DNA of 64,000 bases from assembly GCA_000237975.1 (NCBI GenBank), contig CP003179.1:1488001-1552000 (forward strand), read 5' to 3'. The notes under the pieces were generated by a model. It was not told where the DNA came from, made no database searches, and saw only the letters and a list, made by a program, of their open reading frames with translations. Both the position numbers and the translations under genes were made by a program. Shown here piece after piece: positions 35,220 to 43,422 of this stretch (positions are counted from its first letter, which is position 1; the number at the start of each line of letters is the position of its first letter). Origin of the DNA: Sulfobacillus acidophilus DSM 10332 (GTDB taxonomy: Bacteria > Bacillota > Sulfobacillia > Sulfobacillales > Sulfobacillaceae).

Positions 35220-35711
35220 GTGCGAGCAGTCATTCAACGGGTCACGGAAGCCACGTGTCGAGTGGACGGGCAGGTCACGGGTGCCATTCGGCAGGGCTTG
35301 GTGGTGTTGCTGGGGGTCGCCCCTTCGGATACCATCGAAGTCGCGGACTGGATGGCCGACAAGATTTGTCGGCTACGGGTGTTTTCCGATGACGACGGTA
35401 AAATGCGCTATTCGGTTCAGGACGTCGGGGGCAGCCTTTTGGTGATCTCCCAATTTACGTTGTACGGTGATATCCGTCGCGGCAACCGACCGGACTTTAA
35501 AGCGGCCGCCCCTCGGGAAGTGGCCGAGCCGTTATATGAACATTTTATTTTCGCGTGTCGGCAGCATCGGGTGACGGTGGCTACCGGAGTGTTCGGGGCT
35601 CATATGGACATTCAGTTGGTCAATTCCGGCCCGGTTACGATGCAAATTGACAGCAATGAGGTGATGTGGGGTGATAGCCCCCGAATATCAACGGCCCAAG
35701 GGCACGCGTGA
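35220..35711 (+). CDS. dtd: D-aminoacyl-tRNA deacylase
   Basis: Removes D-amino acids or glycine mischarged on tRNA. 163 residues. The active-site motifs SQFTLYGD and NSGPVTM are intact and the N-terminus MRAVIQRVTEA is typical. Start GTG 35220 lies right after the rel stop, so translation is coupled. The 3' end overlaps hisS by 41 bases and adds about 15 residues beyond the usual end. Confidence 0.95.
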   Translation: MRAVIQRVTEATCRVDGQVTGAIRQGLVVLLGVAPSDTIEVADWMADKICRLRVFSDDDGKMRYSVQDVGGSLLVISQFTLYGDIRRGNRPDFKAAAPREVAEPLYEHFIFACRQHRVTVATGVFGAHMDIQLVNSGPVTMQIDSNEVMWGDSPRISTAQGHA

Positions 35712-36942
35712 TGTGATTGCCCCGGAATCCTGGCAGTTTGAAGCCATGCGGCGGTTGGCCCTCGACCTGGCCGCCCGTTATGGCTATGATCCCATCGAAA
35801 CACCCATCTTTGAGCAGTCGCCGGTCTTTTTGCGGGTCGGCGAAAGTACGGATATTGTGCAACACGAAAGCTATCGGTTTGTCGATGTGGGGGGAGATGA
35901 CCTTACCCTCCGGCCGGAAGGCACTGCTGCGGTGGCCCGTGCCTACGTGCAACTGGGCTTGGCGACCGCCCCGCAGCCCGTTCGCCTCTGCTATTTTGGA
36001 CCGATGTTCCGCCGCGAACGTCCGGCCGCCGGGCGTTACCGACAACATACGCAATTTGGGGTGGAATGTTACGGATCCGAAGCGCCCGAGGCGGACGCCG
36101 AGGTGATTCTCTTGGCGATGCAGGTCGTGGATGCGGCCGGGCTGAAAGATCCCCAAGTGCGGCTGAATTCGCTGGGTTGTGCCGTTTGCCGTCCGCGCTA
36201 TCGTGAGGCGTTGATTGCGTATTATACCGATCGGCGTTCCGAGCTATGTGATGATTGCCAAGTCCGACTCAACCAAAATCCGTTACGGCTTTTGGATTGT
36301 AAAGTGGACGTGGGCATTCGCCAACAAGCGCCGGATATTCAGGATTACTGGTGCGACGGCTGCCGCACCCATTTTGATCGATTAACCGGTATTTTGGCCG
36401 CTTCCGGTCGTCACGTCACCCGTGACAAGCATTTGGTGCGCGGCTTGGACTACTATACGCGAACCGTGTTCGAGGTCGGGCATCCCAGTCTAGGCGATCA
36501 GGTCGCCTTATTTGGCGGAGGGCGCTATGACGGGTTAACCGCCAGCTTAGGGGGGCCGTCGGTACCGGCGGTCGGCTTCGGCATGGGCATCGAACGATTG
36601 TTGTCCGCGCTGCCGCAGGCGTTGGCCACGCCGGAACCGCGGCGCGTGTACTGCGCCCACTTACCCGGATTTGCGGAGCGCGCCTTTCTTTTGGCGGAAG
36701 CGCTGCGGCGTCAAGGGATCGCGGCCGAGGCGGATATCCTGAACCGCTCGTTGAAAGCGCAGTTAAAGGATGCCGGTCGGCGGGCATCGGTGGCGGTCAT
36801 CGTGGGTGGTCAGGAGTGGGACCAAGGGCAGGTGGTGGTCAAAGATCTGGCCGCCGGTCGCCAAATCACCGTGGACCGAACGGAATTGTTGACCTATTTG
36901 GCAGCAGACGGGGAAGAACAGGAGGATTCCAGGAACACATGA
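35671..36942 (+). CDS. hisS: histidyl-tRNA synthetase
   Basis: Class II synthetase, 423 residues. RPKGTRDVIAPE at the start, LRPEGTAAVARAY (motif 2 region), RGLDYYTRTVFEV (histidine-binding) and GFGMGIERLL (motif 3). Start GTG 35671 lies inside dtd. No T-box leader is possible because it is inside the operon. Its TGA stop overlaps the aspS ATG. Confidence 0.95.
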   Translation: MIAPEYQRPKGTRDVIAPESWQFEAMRRLALDLAARYGYDPIETPIFEQSPVFLRVGESTDIVQHESYRFVDVGGDDLTLRPEGTAAVARAYVQLGLATAPQPVRLCYFGPMFRRERPAAGRYRQHTQFGVECYGSEAPEADAEVILLAMQVVDAAGLKDPQVRLNSLGCAVCRPRYREALIAYYTDRRSELCDDCQVRLNQNPLRLLDCKVDVGIRQQAPDIQDYWCDGCRTHFDRLTGILAASGRHVTRDKHLVRGLDYYTRTVFEVGHPSLGDQVALFGGGRYDGLTASLGGPSVPAVGFGMGIERLLSALPQALATPEPRRVYCAHLPGFAERAFLLAEALRRQGIAAEADILNRSLKAQLKDAGRRASVAVIVGGQEWDQGQVVVKDLAAGRQITVDRTELLTYLAADGEEQEDSRNT

Positions 36943-38669
36943 CGGGACGATCGCATTATGCGAGTGAGGTAACGGAGGCGCTCATCGGGAAAACCGTTCG
37001 CGTGGCCGGTTGGGTTCATCGGCGGCGCGACCACGGTGGATTGGTTTTTGTCGATATCCGGGATCGCACCGGATTGGTACAGGTGGTTAGCGAACCCGAT
37101 AAGCCCGGTTTTGCCGCCTTGGAACAAGTTCGTAGCGAATTTGTCGTCAGTGTGGAGGGGGTGGTCCGGGCACGCCCGGCCGGTATGGTGAATGCCCAGA
37201 TTCGGTCGGGGGCGGTGGAAATTGTTCCGGTGGCGGTAGACATTTTGTCGACAGCCCAAACCCCGCCGTTTAATTTGGCCGAGGCGAACCAAGTCGACGA
37301 ACTTTTGCGGCTCAAATACCGGTATCTGGATCTCCGGCGGAGTGAGTTGGCCCAAAACTTTCTGCTACGGAACCAGGTATTGATGGCGGTCCGGCAGTTC
37401 TTTCATCGCGAGGGATTTTGGGACGTGGAGACCCCGTCGTTGGCGCGGTCGACTCCCGAGGGGGCGCGCGACTTTTTGGTTCCCAGCCGGTTACAACCGG
37501 GTTTGTTTTATGCCTTGCCGCAAAGTCCCCAGATATTTAAGCAGCTATTGATGGTAGCGGGGTTTGATCGCTACTACCAGATCGCGAAAGTTTTTCGGGA
37601 TGAAGATTTACGGGCCGACCGACAACCGGAATTTACCCAAATTGATGTCGAAATGTCCTTTATGGATCAAGAACAAATCCTGTCGTTGATGGAAGAGCTT
37701 TTGCGGTATGTGTTTGCTGAGACCCTTGGGGTCACGCTCCCCCCGTTCCCGCGACTGAGCTGGCATGAGGCCATGCACCTTTACGGGTCGGACAAGCCGG
37801 ATCTGCGGGCGGGGCCTCCATTGGTCACGTTAACCGATACCGCCCACCAGCTTGATTGGGCCTTATTGGCCGAGGCGCCCAGTGTGGTGGGGGTCGTCAT
37901 TCCCCAATATCAGCCGTCTCGTAAAGAGCTCGATCAGTGGGTGGAAGAGGCTAAAGATCTCGGGGTCGGCGGATTAATTTGGATCGTCTACGGCGACACC
38001 TTGCGATCGTCGGCCGCCAAATGGCTGAAAGACGAAGGGCTTAAAGGGTTTGCCGAGGCCAGCGGGTTGAAGCCCGGCGACACCTTGTTGGTGGTGGCCG
38101 GTGAACCGTCGGTTACCTATCCGGCGGCCGGGCAACTGCGCTTGGCGGTGGCCCGCAAAACCGAGCGTTTGAACGACGGTTGGCATTTTTTGTGGGTAAC
38201 GCAGTTTCCTTTATTTGAATGGTCCCAGGAGGAAAATCGGTTAGTGTCCGCGCATCATCCGTTTACTATGCCGATGGTGGAGGATTTACCGCGGTTAGAG
38301 ACCGATCCCTTGAGCGTCCGTTCCCAAGCCTATGATGTGGTGCTGAACGGCACGGAGTTAGCGTCGGGAAGCCTTAGAATCTACCAACCGGAACTCCAAG
38401 CCCGGATTTTTGAAATATTGGGGTTGAGCGCCGAGGAGATTGAGCAAAAGTTTGGCTTTTTGCTGAAGGCCTTTCAATATGGGGCGCCGCCGCATGGAGG
38501 TATTGCGTTTGGTTTGGATCGGCTTCTCATGTTGATGGCCGGAGCCCAAAGTATTCGCGACGTGATTGCTTTTCCGAAAACGGCGCGAGGTACCGATCCG
38601 CTCATGGAGGCACCGAGCCCGGTTGATCCTCGGCAATTGGAGGACGTGCATCTTCGCATCGTCCGGTAA
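36939..38669 (+). CDS. aspS: aspartyl-tRNA synthetase
   Basis: Class IIb synthetase of the bacterial type, 576 residues. OB-fold anticodon domain (VRVAGWVHRRRDHGGLVFVD), catalytic core with FRDEDLRADRQPEFTQIDVE, an inserted GAD domain (about 290-420) and motif 3 GIAFGLDRLLMLM. ATG 36939 overlaps the hisS stop. The upstream extension of the frame lies inside hisS and is rejected. Confidence 0.96.
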   Translation: MTGRSHYASEVTEALIGKTVRVAGWVHRRRDHGGLVFVDIRDRTGLVQVVSEPDKPGFAALEQVRSEFVVSVEGVVRARPAGMVNAQIRSGAVEIVPVAVDILSTAQTPPFNLAEANQVDELLRLKYRYLDLRRSELAQNFLLRNQVLMAVRQFFHREGFWDVETPSLARSTPEGARDFLVPSRLQPGLFYALPQSPQIFKQLLMVAGFDRYYQIAKVFRDEDLRADRQPEFTQIDVEMSFMDQEQILSLMEELLRYVFAETLGVTLPPFPRLSWHEAMHLYGSDKPDLRAGPPLVTLTDTAHQLDWALLAEAPSVVGVVIPQYQPSRKELDQWVEEAKDLGVGGLIWIVYGDTLRSSAAKWLKDEGLKGFAEASGLKPGDTLLVVAGEPSVTYPAAGQLRLAVARKTERLNDGWHFLWVTQFPLFEWSQEENRLVSAHHPFTMPMVEDLPRLETDPLSVRSQAYDVVLNGTELASGSLRIYQPELQARIFEILGLSAEEIEQKFGFLLKAFQYGAPPHGGIAFGLDRLLMLMAGAQSIRDVIAFPKTARGTDPLMEAPSPVDPRQLEDVHLRIVR

Positions 38670-38680
38670 ATCCCGCGACT

Positions 38681-38714
38681 GTCATCCAGGGCAACCAGGG
38701 TTGCCCTGGATGAC
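38681..38714. terminator. perfect 16-base inverted repeat between convergent genes
   Basis: GTCATCCAGGGCAACC (38681-38696) and its exact complement (38699-38714) separated by AG. No T-run on either strand. The position between aspS and a convergent gene suggests a bidirectional terminator or processing hairpin. Confidence 0.5.
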
Positions 38715-38724
38715 CAAGGCCGGG

Positions 38725-39057
38725 TCAACGCACAGCCGTCGGGATGAACAAATCGATTAACCCGATGATAAAGGCGGCAATCAGGGCCCCCAAAATCGTC
38801 ACATGCATGCCGGGTACCACGATTTGGGCGATATAGATTACTGCCGCCGAAACCAAAAAGCCCACGATTCCGCGTCCATACGGTGAAGCGGAGCGACCGA
38901 ACAACGCTTCTACGATATAGCCGATCAGCGCAATCACCAACGCGGCTAATAACGCGGACCAAAACGACAGATGGGAAAAACCGGGCACGATATAACCTAA
39001 CAACATCAAGACTAATGCCGCCACGATAAATCGAATGACGGCCCCCACCCAATTCAT
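38725..39057 (-). CDS. phage-holin-like membrane protein (superfamily IV / YvlD type)
   Basis: 110 residues with about four helices. RFIVAALVLMLLGYIVPGF at the start and an internal GLIDLFIP at the end match the PF04020 family, whose cellular members are not phage genes. Function is not established. GAGGAGG eight bases upstream selects ATG 39057 over GTG 39066. Confidence 0.75.
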   Translation of the reverse strand: MNWVGAVIRFIVAALVLMLLGYIVPGFSHLSFWSALLAALVIALIGYIVEALFGRSASPYGRGIVGFLVSAAVIYIAQIVVPGMHVTILGALIAAFIIGLIDLFIPTAVR

Positions 39058-39190
39058 TCCGTTCACCTCCTCTCAGTCGTGAGGCTAGTGTGGCTCCGCT
39101 CGACGGAGAATATTCCCCGTTTGTTTTTGGACAAGATGCGCACACTTCTTCTGAGCCTAAAGGCTCCACTCATGATGGGAGGCGATCGCT

Positions 39191-39445
39191 TTGGCTAATG
39201 GAGTGCCGTCGTCCTTTAAAGACTTGAAAAAGCGGGCGAAAGAGCGGATTCAGCAAGGCGACCATGATGTGAAGTCCGACATTATCGACATGGGTAATGC
39301 CATGTTACAGGCGGGGGTCGAACCAAAAAACGCCCAGGACCGTTTAGCCAAGAACGTGTGGCAAGCGGCCGGCCCGCAGGATAAAGAGATGTTGGCTGAT
39401 ATGGTTGCCCAGATGGCGAAAGACGAGGCTGGCCTGTCCGAGTGA
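39191..39445 (+). CDS. DUF3243 family small protein
   Basis: 84 residues, soluble, mostly helical. The end PKNAQDRLAKNVWQAAG, then EMLADMVAQMAKD, follows the DUF3243 pattern found in Bacillus YmfJ. Function unknown. Start TTG 39191 has GGGAGG at good distance. A hairpin terminator follows. Confidence 0.72.
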   Translation: MANGVPSSFKDLKKRAKERIQQGDHDVKSDIIDMGNAMLQAGVEPKNAQDRLAKNVWQAAGPQDKEMLADMVAQMAKDEAGLSE

Positions 39446-39452
39446 ACGGGAT

Positions 39453-39484
39453 CCGGCCAAGGTGGCATTGTCCACCTTGGCTGG
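39453..39484 (+). terminator. terminator after the DUF3243 gene
   Basis: CCGGCCAAGGTGG (39453-39465), loop CATTGT, CCACCTTGGCTGG (39472-39484), one G-U pair. The T-run is poor (GATTCCTT). Confidence 0.55.
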
Positions 39485-39496
39485 GATTCCTTATGA

Positions 39497-39525
39497 TTGC
39501 AATTGCCCGGTAAGCCCTCTATAAT
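39497..39525 (+). promoter_or_regulatory. promoter of 6S RNA
   Basis: TTGCAA (39497-39502), 17 bases, TATAAT (39520-39525). Transcription would begin near 39532. Confidence 0.7.
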
Positions 39526-39531
39526 GAAACC

Positions 39532-39731
39532 AACTTAAGAGAGCATTCCTGCCGTGTGCGAGGCCGGACCGATATGTTTTGAGCCAACACCAAAACATAG
39601 GGAACCTGATCTTAGTTAACGGCCGTCCTGCCCCAGCTTTTTAGGGGACTGCGAAAGTTAACGGGAGGTGCCCACCTGCCTAGCGCAGGTTCAAAACGTC
39701 GGGGTACTGCGGCATGGCGGGGGAAAGAGAA
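39532..39731 (+). ncRNA. ssrS: 6S RNA
   Basis: 6S RNA binds the housekeeping RNA polymerase holoenzyme by mimicking an open promoter. The closing stem pairs TCCTGCCGTGTG near 39547-39560 with the TGCGGCATGGCGGGG region near 39706-39723, allowing G-U pairs. The left arm has TTGAGCCAACACC and the right arm TGCGGCAT, both positioned as in known 6S RNAs. A near-consensus promoter precedes it and a very strong terminator follows. Length (about 200) is normal. The exact ends are estimates. Confidence 0.78.
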
Positions 39732-39770
39732 GCGTAATCGTAGCGGTTGCGGCTTCTCTTTCTTTATTTT
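39724..39770 (+). terminator. terminator of 6S RNA
   Basis: AAAGAGAAGC (39724-39733) pairs with GCTTCTCTTT (39752-39761). The stem continues with GTAATCG/CGGTTGC after a one-base bulge. CTTTATTTTTG follows. Confidence 0.88.
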
Positions 39771-39807
39771 TGTTGCTAAGATGGGAAGGAATTGGAGGGG
39801 TCATCTC

Positions 39808-40128
39808 ATGTCAGCACATGTCGTAAAGGCGGATCAACATACGTTTGACGCCACCATCAATCAACCGGGGCGCACCTATATCGTAGACTTCTGGGCGTCC
39901 TGGTGTATGCCCTGCCGGATGGTCGAACCGGTATTGGACGAAATTGCCCAAGAGCAGCCCGACCGGATTACCTTGGTCAAAGTCAATGTGGACGAAAATC
40001 CGGATATTGCGGCCCGGTATGGGGTTATGAGCATTCCGACTTTGGTCCGGATTGAAAATGGCCAAGAGGTGTCTCGTGCCATCGGGGCATTACCCAAGGC
40101 CCAATTGGTCCGGCGGTTGGGGTTATAG
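39808..40128 (+). CDS. trxA: thioredoxin
   Basis: 106 residues, one thioredoxin domain. The redox pair is C33-MP-C36 in WASWCMPCRMVEP. The usual thioredoxin site is CGPC, and CMPC is a known variant that can shift the redox potential. The cis-Pro loop is MSIPTLV. TTGGAGGGG upstream fixes ATG 39808, not the longer reading from 39781. It follows 6S RNA and is three bases before the aldolase gene. Confidence 0.9.
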   Translation: MSAHVVKADQHTFDATINQPGRTYIVDFWASWCMPCRMVEPVLDEIAQEQPDRITLVKVNVDENPDIAARYGVMSIPTLVRIENGQEVSRAIGALPKAQLVRRLGL

Positions 40129-40131
40129 TCG

Positions 40132-41148
40132 GTGGCGGTGGTCGATTTACGTTCCGATACGGTGACCAAGCCGTCGGCGGCCATGCGGCAAGCCATGGCC
40201 GAAGCCGAAGTCGGCGATGACGTGTATGGAGAAGATCCGACGATCAACCGGCTGGAAGAACAGGTGGCGCAGTTATTGGAAAAGCCGTCGGCGCTATTTA
40301 TGCCGAGCGGCACTATGGCCAATCAAGTGGCCATGCTCAGTCATACCGAGCGTGGCGATGAAGTGTTTATTCATCGGGAAGCACATGCGTATTTTTACGA
40401 GGGTGGCGCTCCGGCTCTGTGGGCCGGCGTGACCTTAACCCTATTAGAAGGGACGGAAGGTCTTTTCGATTCGGATACCTTGGCGGCTGCCCTTCGGCCC
40501 GAGAATATCCATCACCCGCGCCCGCGTCTGGTCTGGCTGGAAAATACGCATAACCGGGCCGGGGGTGCCGCATTCGGGCCGGAATTGATGGGGCCGGTGA
40601 TGGACATTGCGCATCGTCGGGGACTGGTGGTCCATGTCGACGGGGCACGGCTATTTAATGCGGCGGTTGCCTTAAATGTCCCGGCTGCCCGCCTGGTCCA
40701 CGATGCCGATTCGGTATCGGTCTGTCTATCCAAAGGCCTGGGTGCCCCTGTGGGATCCCTTTTGGTGGGTCCGACGGACTTTATCGATCGTGCACGCCGT
40801 TACCGGAAATGGCTCGGGGGTGGTATGCGGCAAGCCGGCGTGTTGGCGGCGGCGGGGCTCGTGGCGTTAACGCAGATTGACCGGTTAGCCGAGGATCATG
40901 AGCGGGCCCGGCGGTTGGCCGAGGGGCTTAGGGATTTAGGCTACCGGGCTTGGCAACCGTCCGTCCCGACCAACATGGTGATGGTCGATGTGGACGAGGA
41001 TGCCGGCGTGTTGGCGGAACGCTGTCGTGCTCTTGGAGTCCTGGTCAGTCCCATGGGCGCTCACCGGATCCGGTTGGTGACTCACTTGGATATCGACGAT
41101 TGCGCGATTTCGCGGGCGTTAGACGTTTTTCACGAGATGCGAGAATAG
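40132..41148 (+). CDS. ltaE: L-threonine aldolase (low-specificity type)
   Basis: PLP enzyme splitting threonine or allo-threonine into glycine and acetaldehyde. 338 residues. [12 protein letters not shown] at the start and the PLP-lysine region [15 protein letters not shown] are characteristic. [15 protein letters not shown] holds the PLP-ring Asp. Start GTG 40132 is three bases after the trx stop. rarA begins two bases after its stop. Confidence 0.92.
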   Translation: MAVVDLRSDTVTKPSAAMRQAMAEAEVGDDVYGEDPTINRLEEQVAQLLEKPSALFMPSGTMANQVAMLSHTERGDEVFIHREAHAYFYEGGAPALWAGVTLTLLEGTEGLFDSDTLAAALRPENIHHPRPRLVWLENTHNRAGGAAFGPELMGPVMDIAHRRGLVVHVDGARLFNAAVALNVPAARLVHDADSVSVCLSKGLGAPVGSLLVGPTDFIDRARRYRKWLGGGMRQAGVLAAAGLVALTQIDRLAEDHERARRLAEGLRDLGYRAWQPSVPTNMVMVDVDEDAGVLAERCRALGVLVSPMGAHRIRLVTHLDIDDCAISRALDVFHEMRE

Positions 41149-41150
41149 CC

Positions 41151-42482
41151 ATGGCACACGATTTATTTGCGGAGTATGGTCAGGAGCGGCGTCGGCAGGC
41201 GGCGCCGCTGGCTGAGCGGTTGCGCCCCCAATCCATTGACGAGGTGGTGGGCCAACCGCACCTTTTAGGCCCGGACGGGCTTTTACGGGCAATGGTGAAG
41301 CGCCCCTTGCGCTCGTCGATCTTCTATGGGCCCGCCGGTACGGGCAAAACCACGGTGGCCGAGCTTTTGGCCCGTCATCAAAACCTATATTACGTGCGAT
41401 TGTCGGCGGTCCTGGCCGGGACCGGTGATATTAAAAAAGTGGCGGACCTAGCCACGGATCGCTGGAATTTGGAAGGTCGTGGCACCGTTTTGTTTTTGGA
41501 CGAGATTCATCGTTTTTCCAAAAGCCAACAAGACGTATTGTTACCGTTTGTGGAAGACGGCACGCTAGTGCTTCTGGGCGCCACGACGGAAAACCCCTGG
41601 GTCTCCCTGAACCGGGCATTGATTTCCCGTTGTCTGCTGGTGGAATTTCGACCCTTGGATGAGACCGCGGTGTTGGCCTTGTTGCAACGGGCGTGGGAGC
41701 GGCGCCAGGAGTGGTGGCACGCCGGGGACGTCGAACCCGAAGTTTTTTCCCAGATAGCTCGGCGCTCCGGGGGAGACGGTCGACTGGCCTTGACTATTCT
41801 CGAGCGACTGACGGTAGTTGCGGATAGCCACGAAAGTCCTCTTATCACACAGGAGCATCTGGCGCGGGTTTGGCAGGATTTTGCCCATTTTTACGACGAT
41901 CACGGCGACAATCATTATGATATGGCGTCGGCCTTTATTAAAAGCATTCGGGGATCCGATCCGGATGCCGCGCTCTACTGGATGGGGCGCATGTTAGCAG
42001 GCGGGGAAGATCCGCGGTTTTTGGTGCGCCGCCTCATTGTGCACGCGGCCGAAGATATCGGGCTGGCGGACCCGCAAGCCCTCTTGGTGGCCACCGCGGC
42101 GTGGACGGCGCTCGAAACGGTAGGCCTGCCGGAAGCGCGGATTCCGATGGCGGAAGCCGTCATCTATCTCGCGACCGCACCGAAATCCAACAGCGTGGTG
42201 GCGGCGTTGGCCGCGTTGGATCAAGCGCTCACCCGTTGGCCGCACGCCCCGGTTCCGGAGGCTTTGCGCGATCGGCATTATAATCCGCGGATTCAAGTTC
42301 CGTATCGGTACCCGCATGACGCGCCGGATCATTTTTTGCCGGATCCCCATGTACCGCCGGATATGGAAGGTATCGAATTATATGAGCCCACCCTGCAAGG
42401 CGAGGAATCCCGGATTGGGGAGCGTCTGAGCCGCTGGCGCGATTTGCGGCGGCAGTACCGACGGGATCGTGAAACCCCCTGA
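41151..42482 (+). CDS. rarA: replication-associated recombination protein RarA (MgsA)
   Basis: AAA+ ATPase that acts at stalled replication forks. 443 residues. Walker A GPAGTGKTT, Walker B FLDEIHRFSK, sensor ATTENPWVSLNRALISR and a C-terminal tetramerisation domain with VRRLIVHAAEDIGLADP and YLATAPKSNS. ATG 41151 is chosen. The upstream extension overlaps the aldolase gene and has no support. Confidence 0.93.
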   Translation: MAHDLFAEYGQERRRQAAPLAERLRPQSIDEVVGQPHLLGPDGLLRAMVKRPLRSSIFYGPAGTGKTTVAELLARHQNLYYVRLSAVLAGTGDIKKVADLATDRWNLEGRGTVLFLDEIHRFSKSQQDVLLPFVEDGTLVLLGATTENPWVSLNRALISRCLLVEFRPLDETAVLALLQRAWERRQEWWHAGDVEPEVFSQIARRSGGDGRLALTILERLTVVADSHESPLITQEHLARVWQDFAHFYDDHGDNHYDMASAFIKSIRGSDPDAALYWMGRMLAGGEDPRFLVRRLIVHAAEDIGLADPQALLVATAAWTALETVGLPEARIPMAEAVIYLATAPKSNSVVAALAALDQALTRWPHAPVPEALRDRHYNPRIQVPYRYPHDAPDHFLPDPHVPPDMEGIELYEPTLQGEESRIGERLSRWRDLRRQYRRDRETP

Positions 42483-42662
42483 ATCTTCTGGCTTCACTTA
42501 CAGTTCCGCCCTTAGCCGATGTTGTGATGTATACTGCCCTTAGACGTGCTGATGACGGCACGCATTAGACCCATGGTTTTGGCGAACCTTATCTCCATTG
42601 CCGGATGGTCCCGACACCTGGGGTGAGGCACAGAGAGCGAACACTATTGCGGAGGGGATGTT

Positions 42663-43421
42663 ATGGCTCAACCATTGGAGTCCGAAAAGCCCAAAGCCCG
42701 CACGGTCAAACGGCCACGGCCGTATTGGGTGGAACCCTTGGTGACCATGGTCATTTTGGGCGCTTGGATTTTATATTCGTTATGGGAAGTGCTGTTTCAT
42801 AACACGGGAACATATCACAACTACGTGTCGCCGTATTTTTCGCCACAAGTCGGTAACTGGTTCGGGTGGCATGTCTTAGATGCACTCTACGTTGCGTGGG
42901 TGCCTTTTTTGTTTCGTTTTTCTTGTTATTACTACCGCAAGGAATATTACCGGGGGTTTTTTTGGGATCCTCCGGCCTGTTATGCCGTAGATGCTCCGCG
43001 TCCCCGCTATAGCGGCGAGACCAAGTGGCCTTTGGCGATCAATAATTTGCACCGCTATTTCTGGTATCTGGCGCTCATCGTCCTTATTTTTCTATGGAAA
43101 GATGCCATTCAGGCATTTTGGTTCGGCAAAGCGGGGTTTGAAGTGCGGGTCGGCAACTTGCTGATGTTGGTCAACGCAGTCTTGCTCACCGCCTATACGT
43201 TTTCCTGCCATGCCTTCCGGCACATGGTGGGGGGCCGGAAAGACTGTTTCTCCTGCCAGGACGGCAAGCCAAGCACCAGCTACAAGCTTTGGCACAAAGT
43301 GTCGGAGTGGAATGTGTTTCATGGAACATGGGCCTGGGCGTCCTTGTTTTCGGTATGGGCCACCGATCTGTATATTCGGCTCTTGATTATGCACGTAATC
43401 CACGATGTGAGGTTGTTCTAA
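42663..43421 (+). CDS. sdhC: succinate dehydrogenase membrane anchor (cytochrome b subunit)
   Basis: 252 residues with about five helices. His residues suited to heme b binding occur in the helices or their edges (WFGWHVLDALY, NNLHRYFWYLA, FSCHAFRHMVGG, FHGTWAW, MHVIHDV). A single large anchor preceding sdhA and sdhB is the type B arrangement, where one subunit may bind two hemes and use menaquinone. GGAGGGG precedes the ATG. The family assignment rests mainly on operon position. Confidence 0.8.
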   Translation: MAQPLESEKPKARTVKRPRPYWVEPLVTMVILGAWILYSLWEVLFHNTGTYHNYVSPYFSPQVGNWFGWHVLDALYVAWVPFLFRFSCYYYRKEYYRGFFWDPPACYAVDAPRPRYSGETKWPLAINNLHRYFWYLALIVLIFLWKDAIQAFWFGKAGFEVRVGNLLMLVNAVLLTAYTFSCHAFRHMVGGRKDCFSCQDGKPSTSYKLWHKVSEWNVFHGTWAWASLFSVWATDLYIRLLIMHVIHDVRLF

Positions 43422-43422
43422 T

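Noticed and set aside
36816-36938. N-terminal extension of AspRS
   Set aside because: It overlaps hisS, and AspRS proteins start just before the OB-fold. ATG 36939 overlaps the hisS stop in the usual coupled way.
40950-41150. N-terminal extension of RarA
   Set aside because: It reads the end of the threonine aldolase gene in another frame. RarA proteins begin near MxxDLF.
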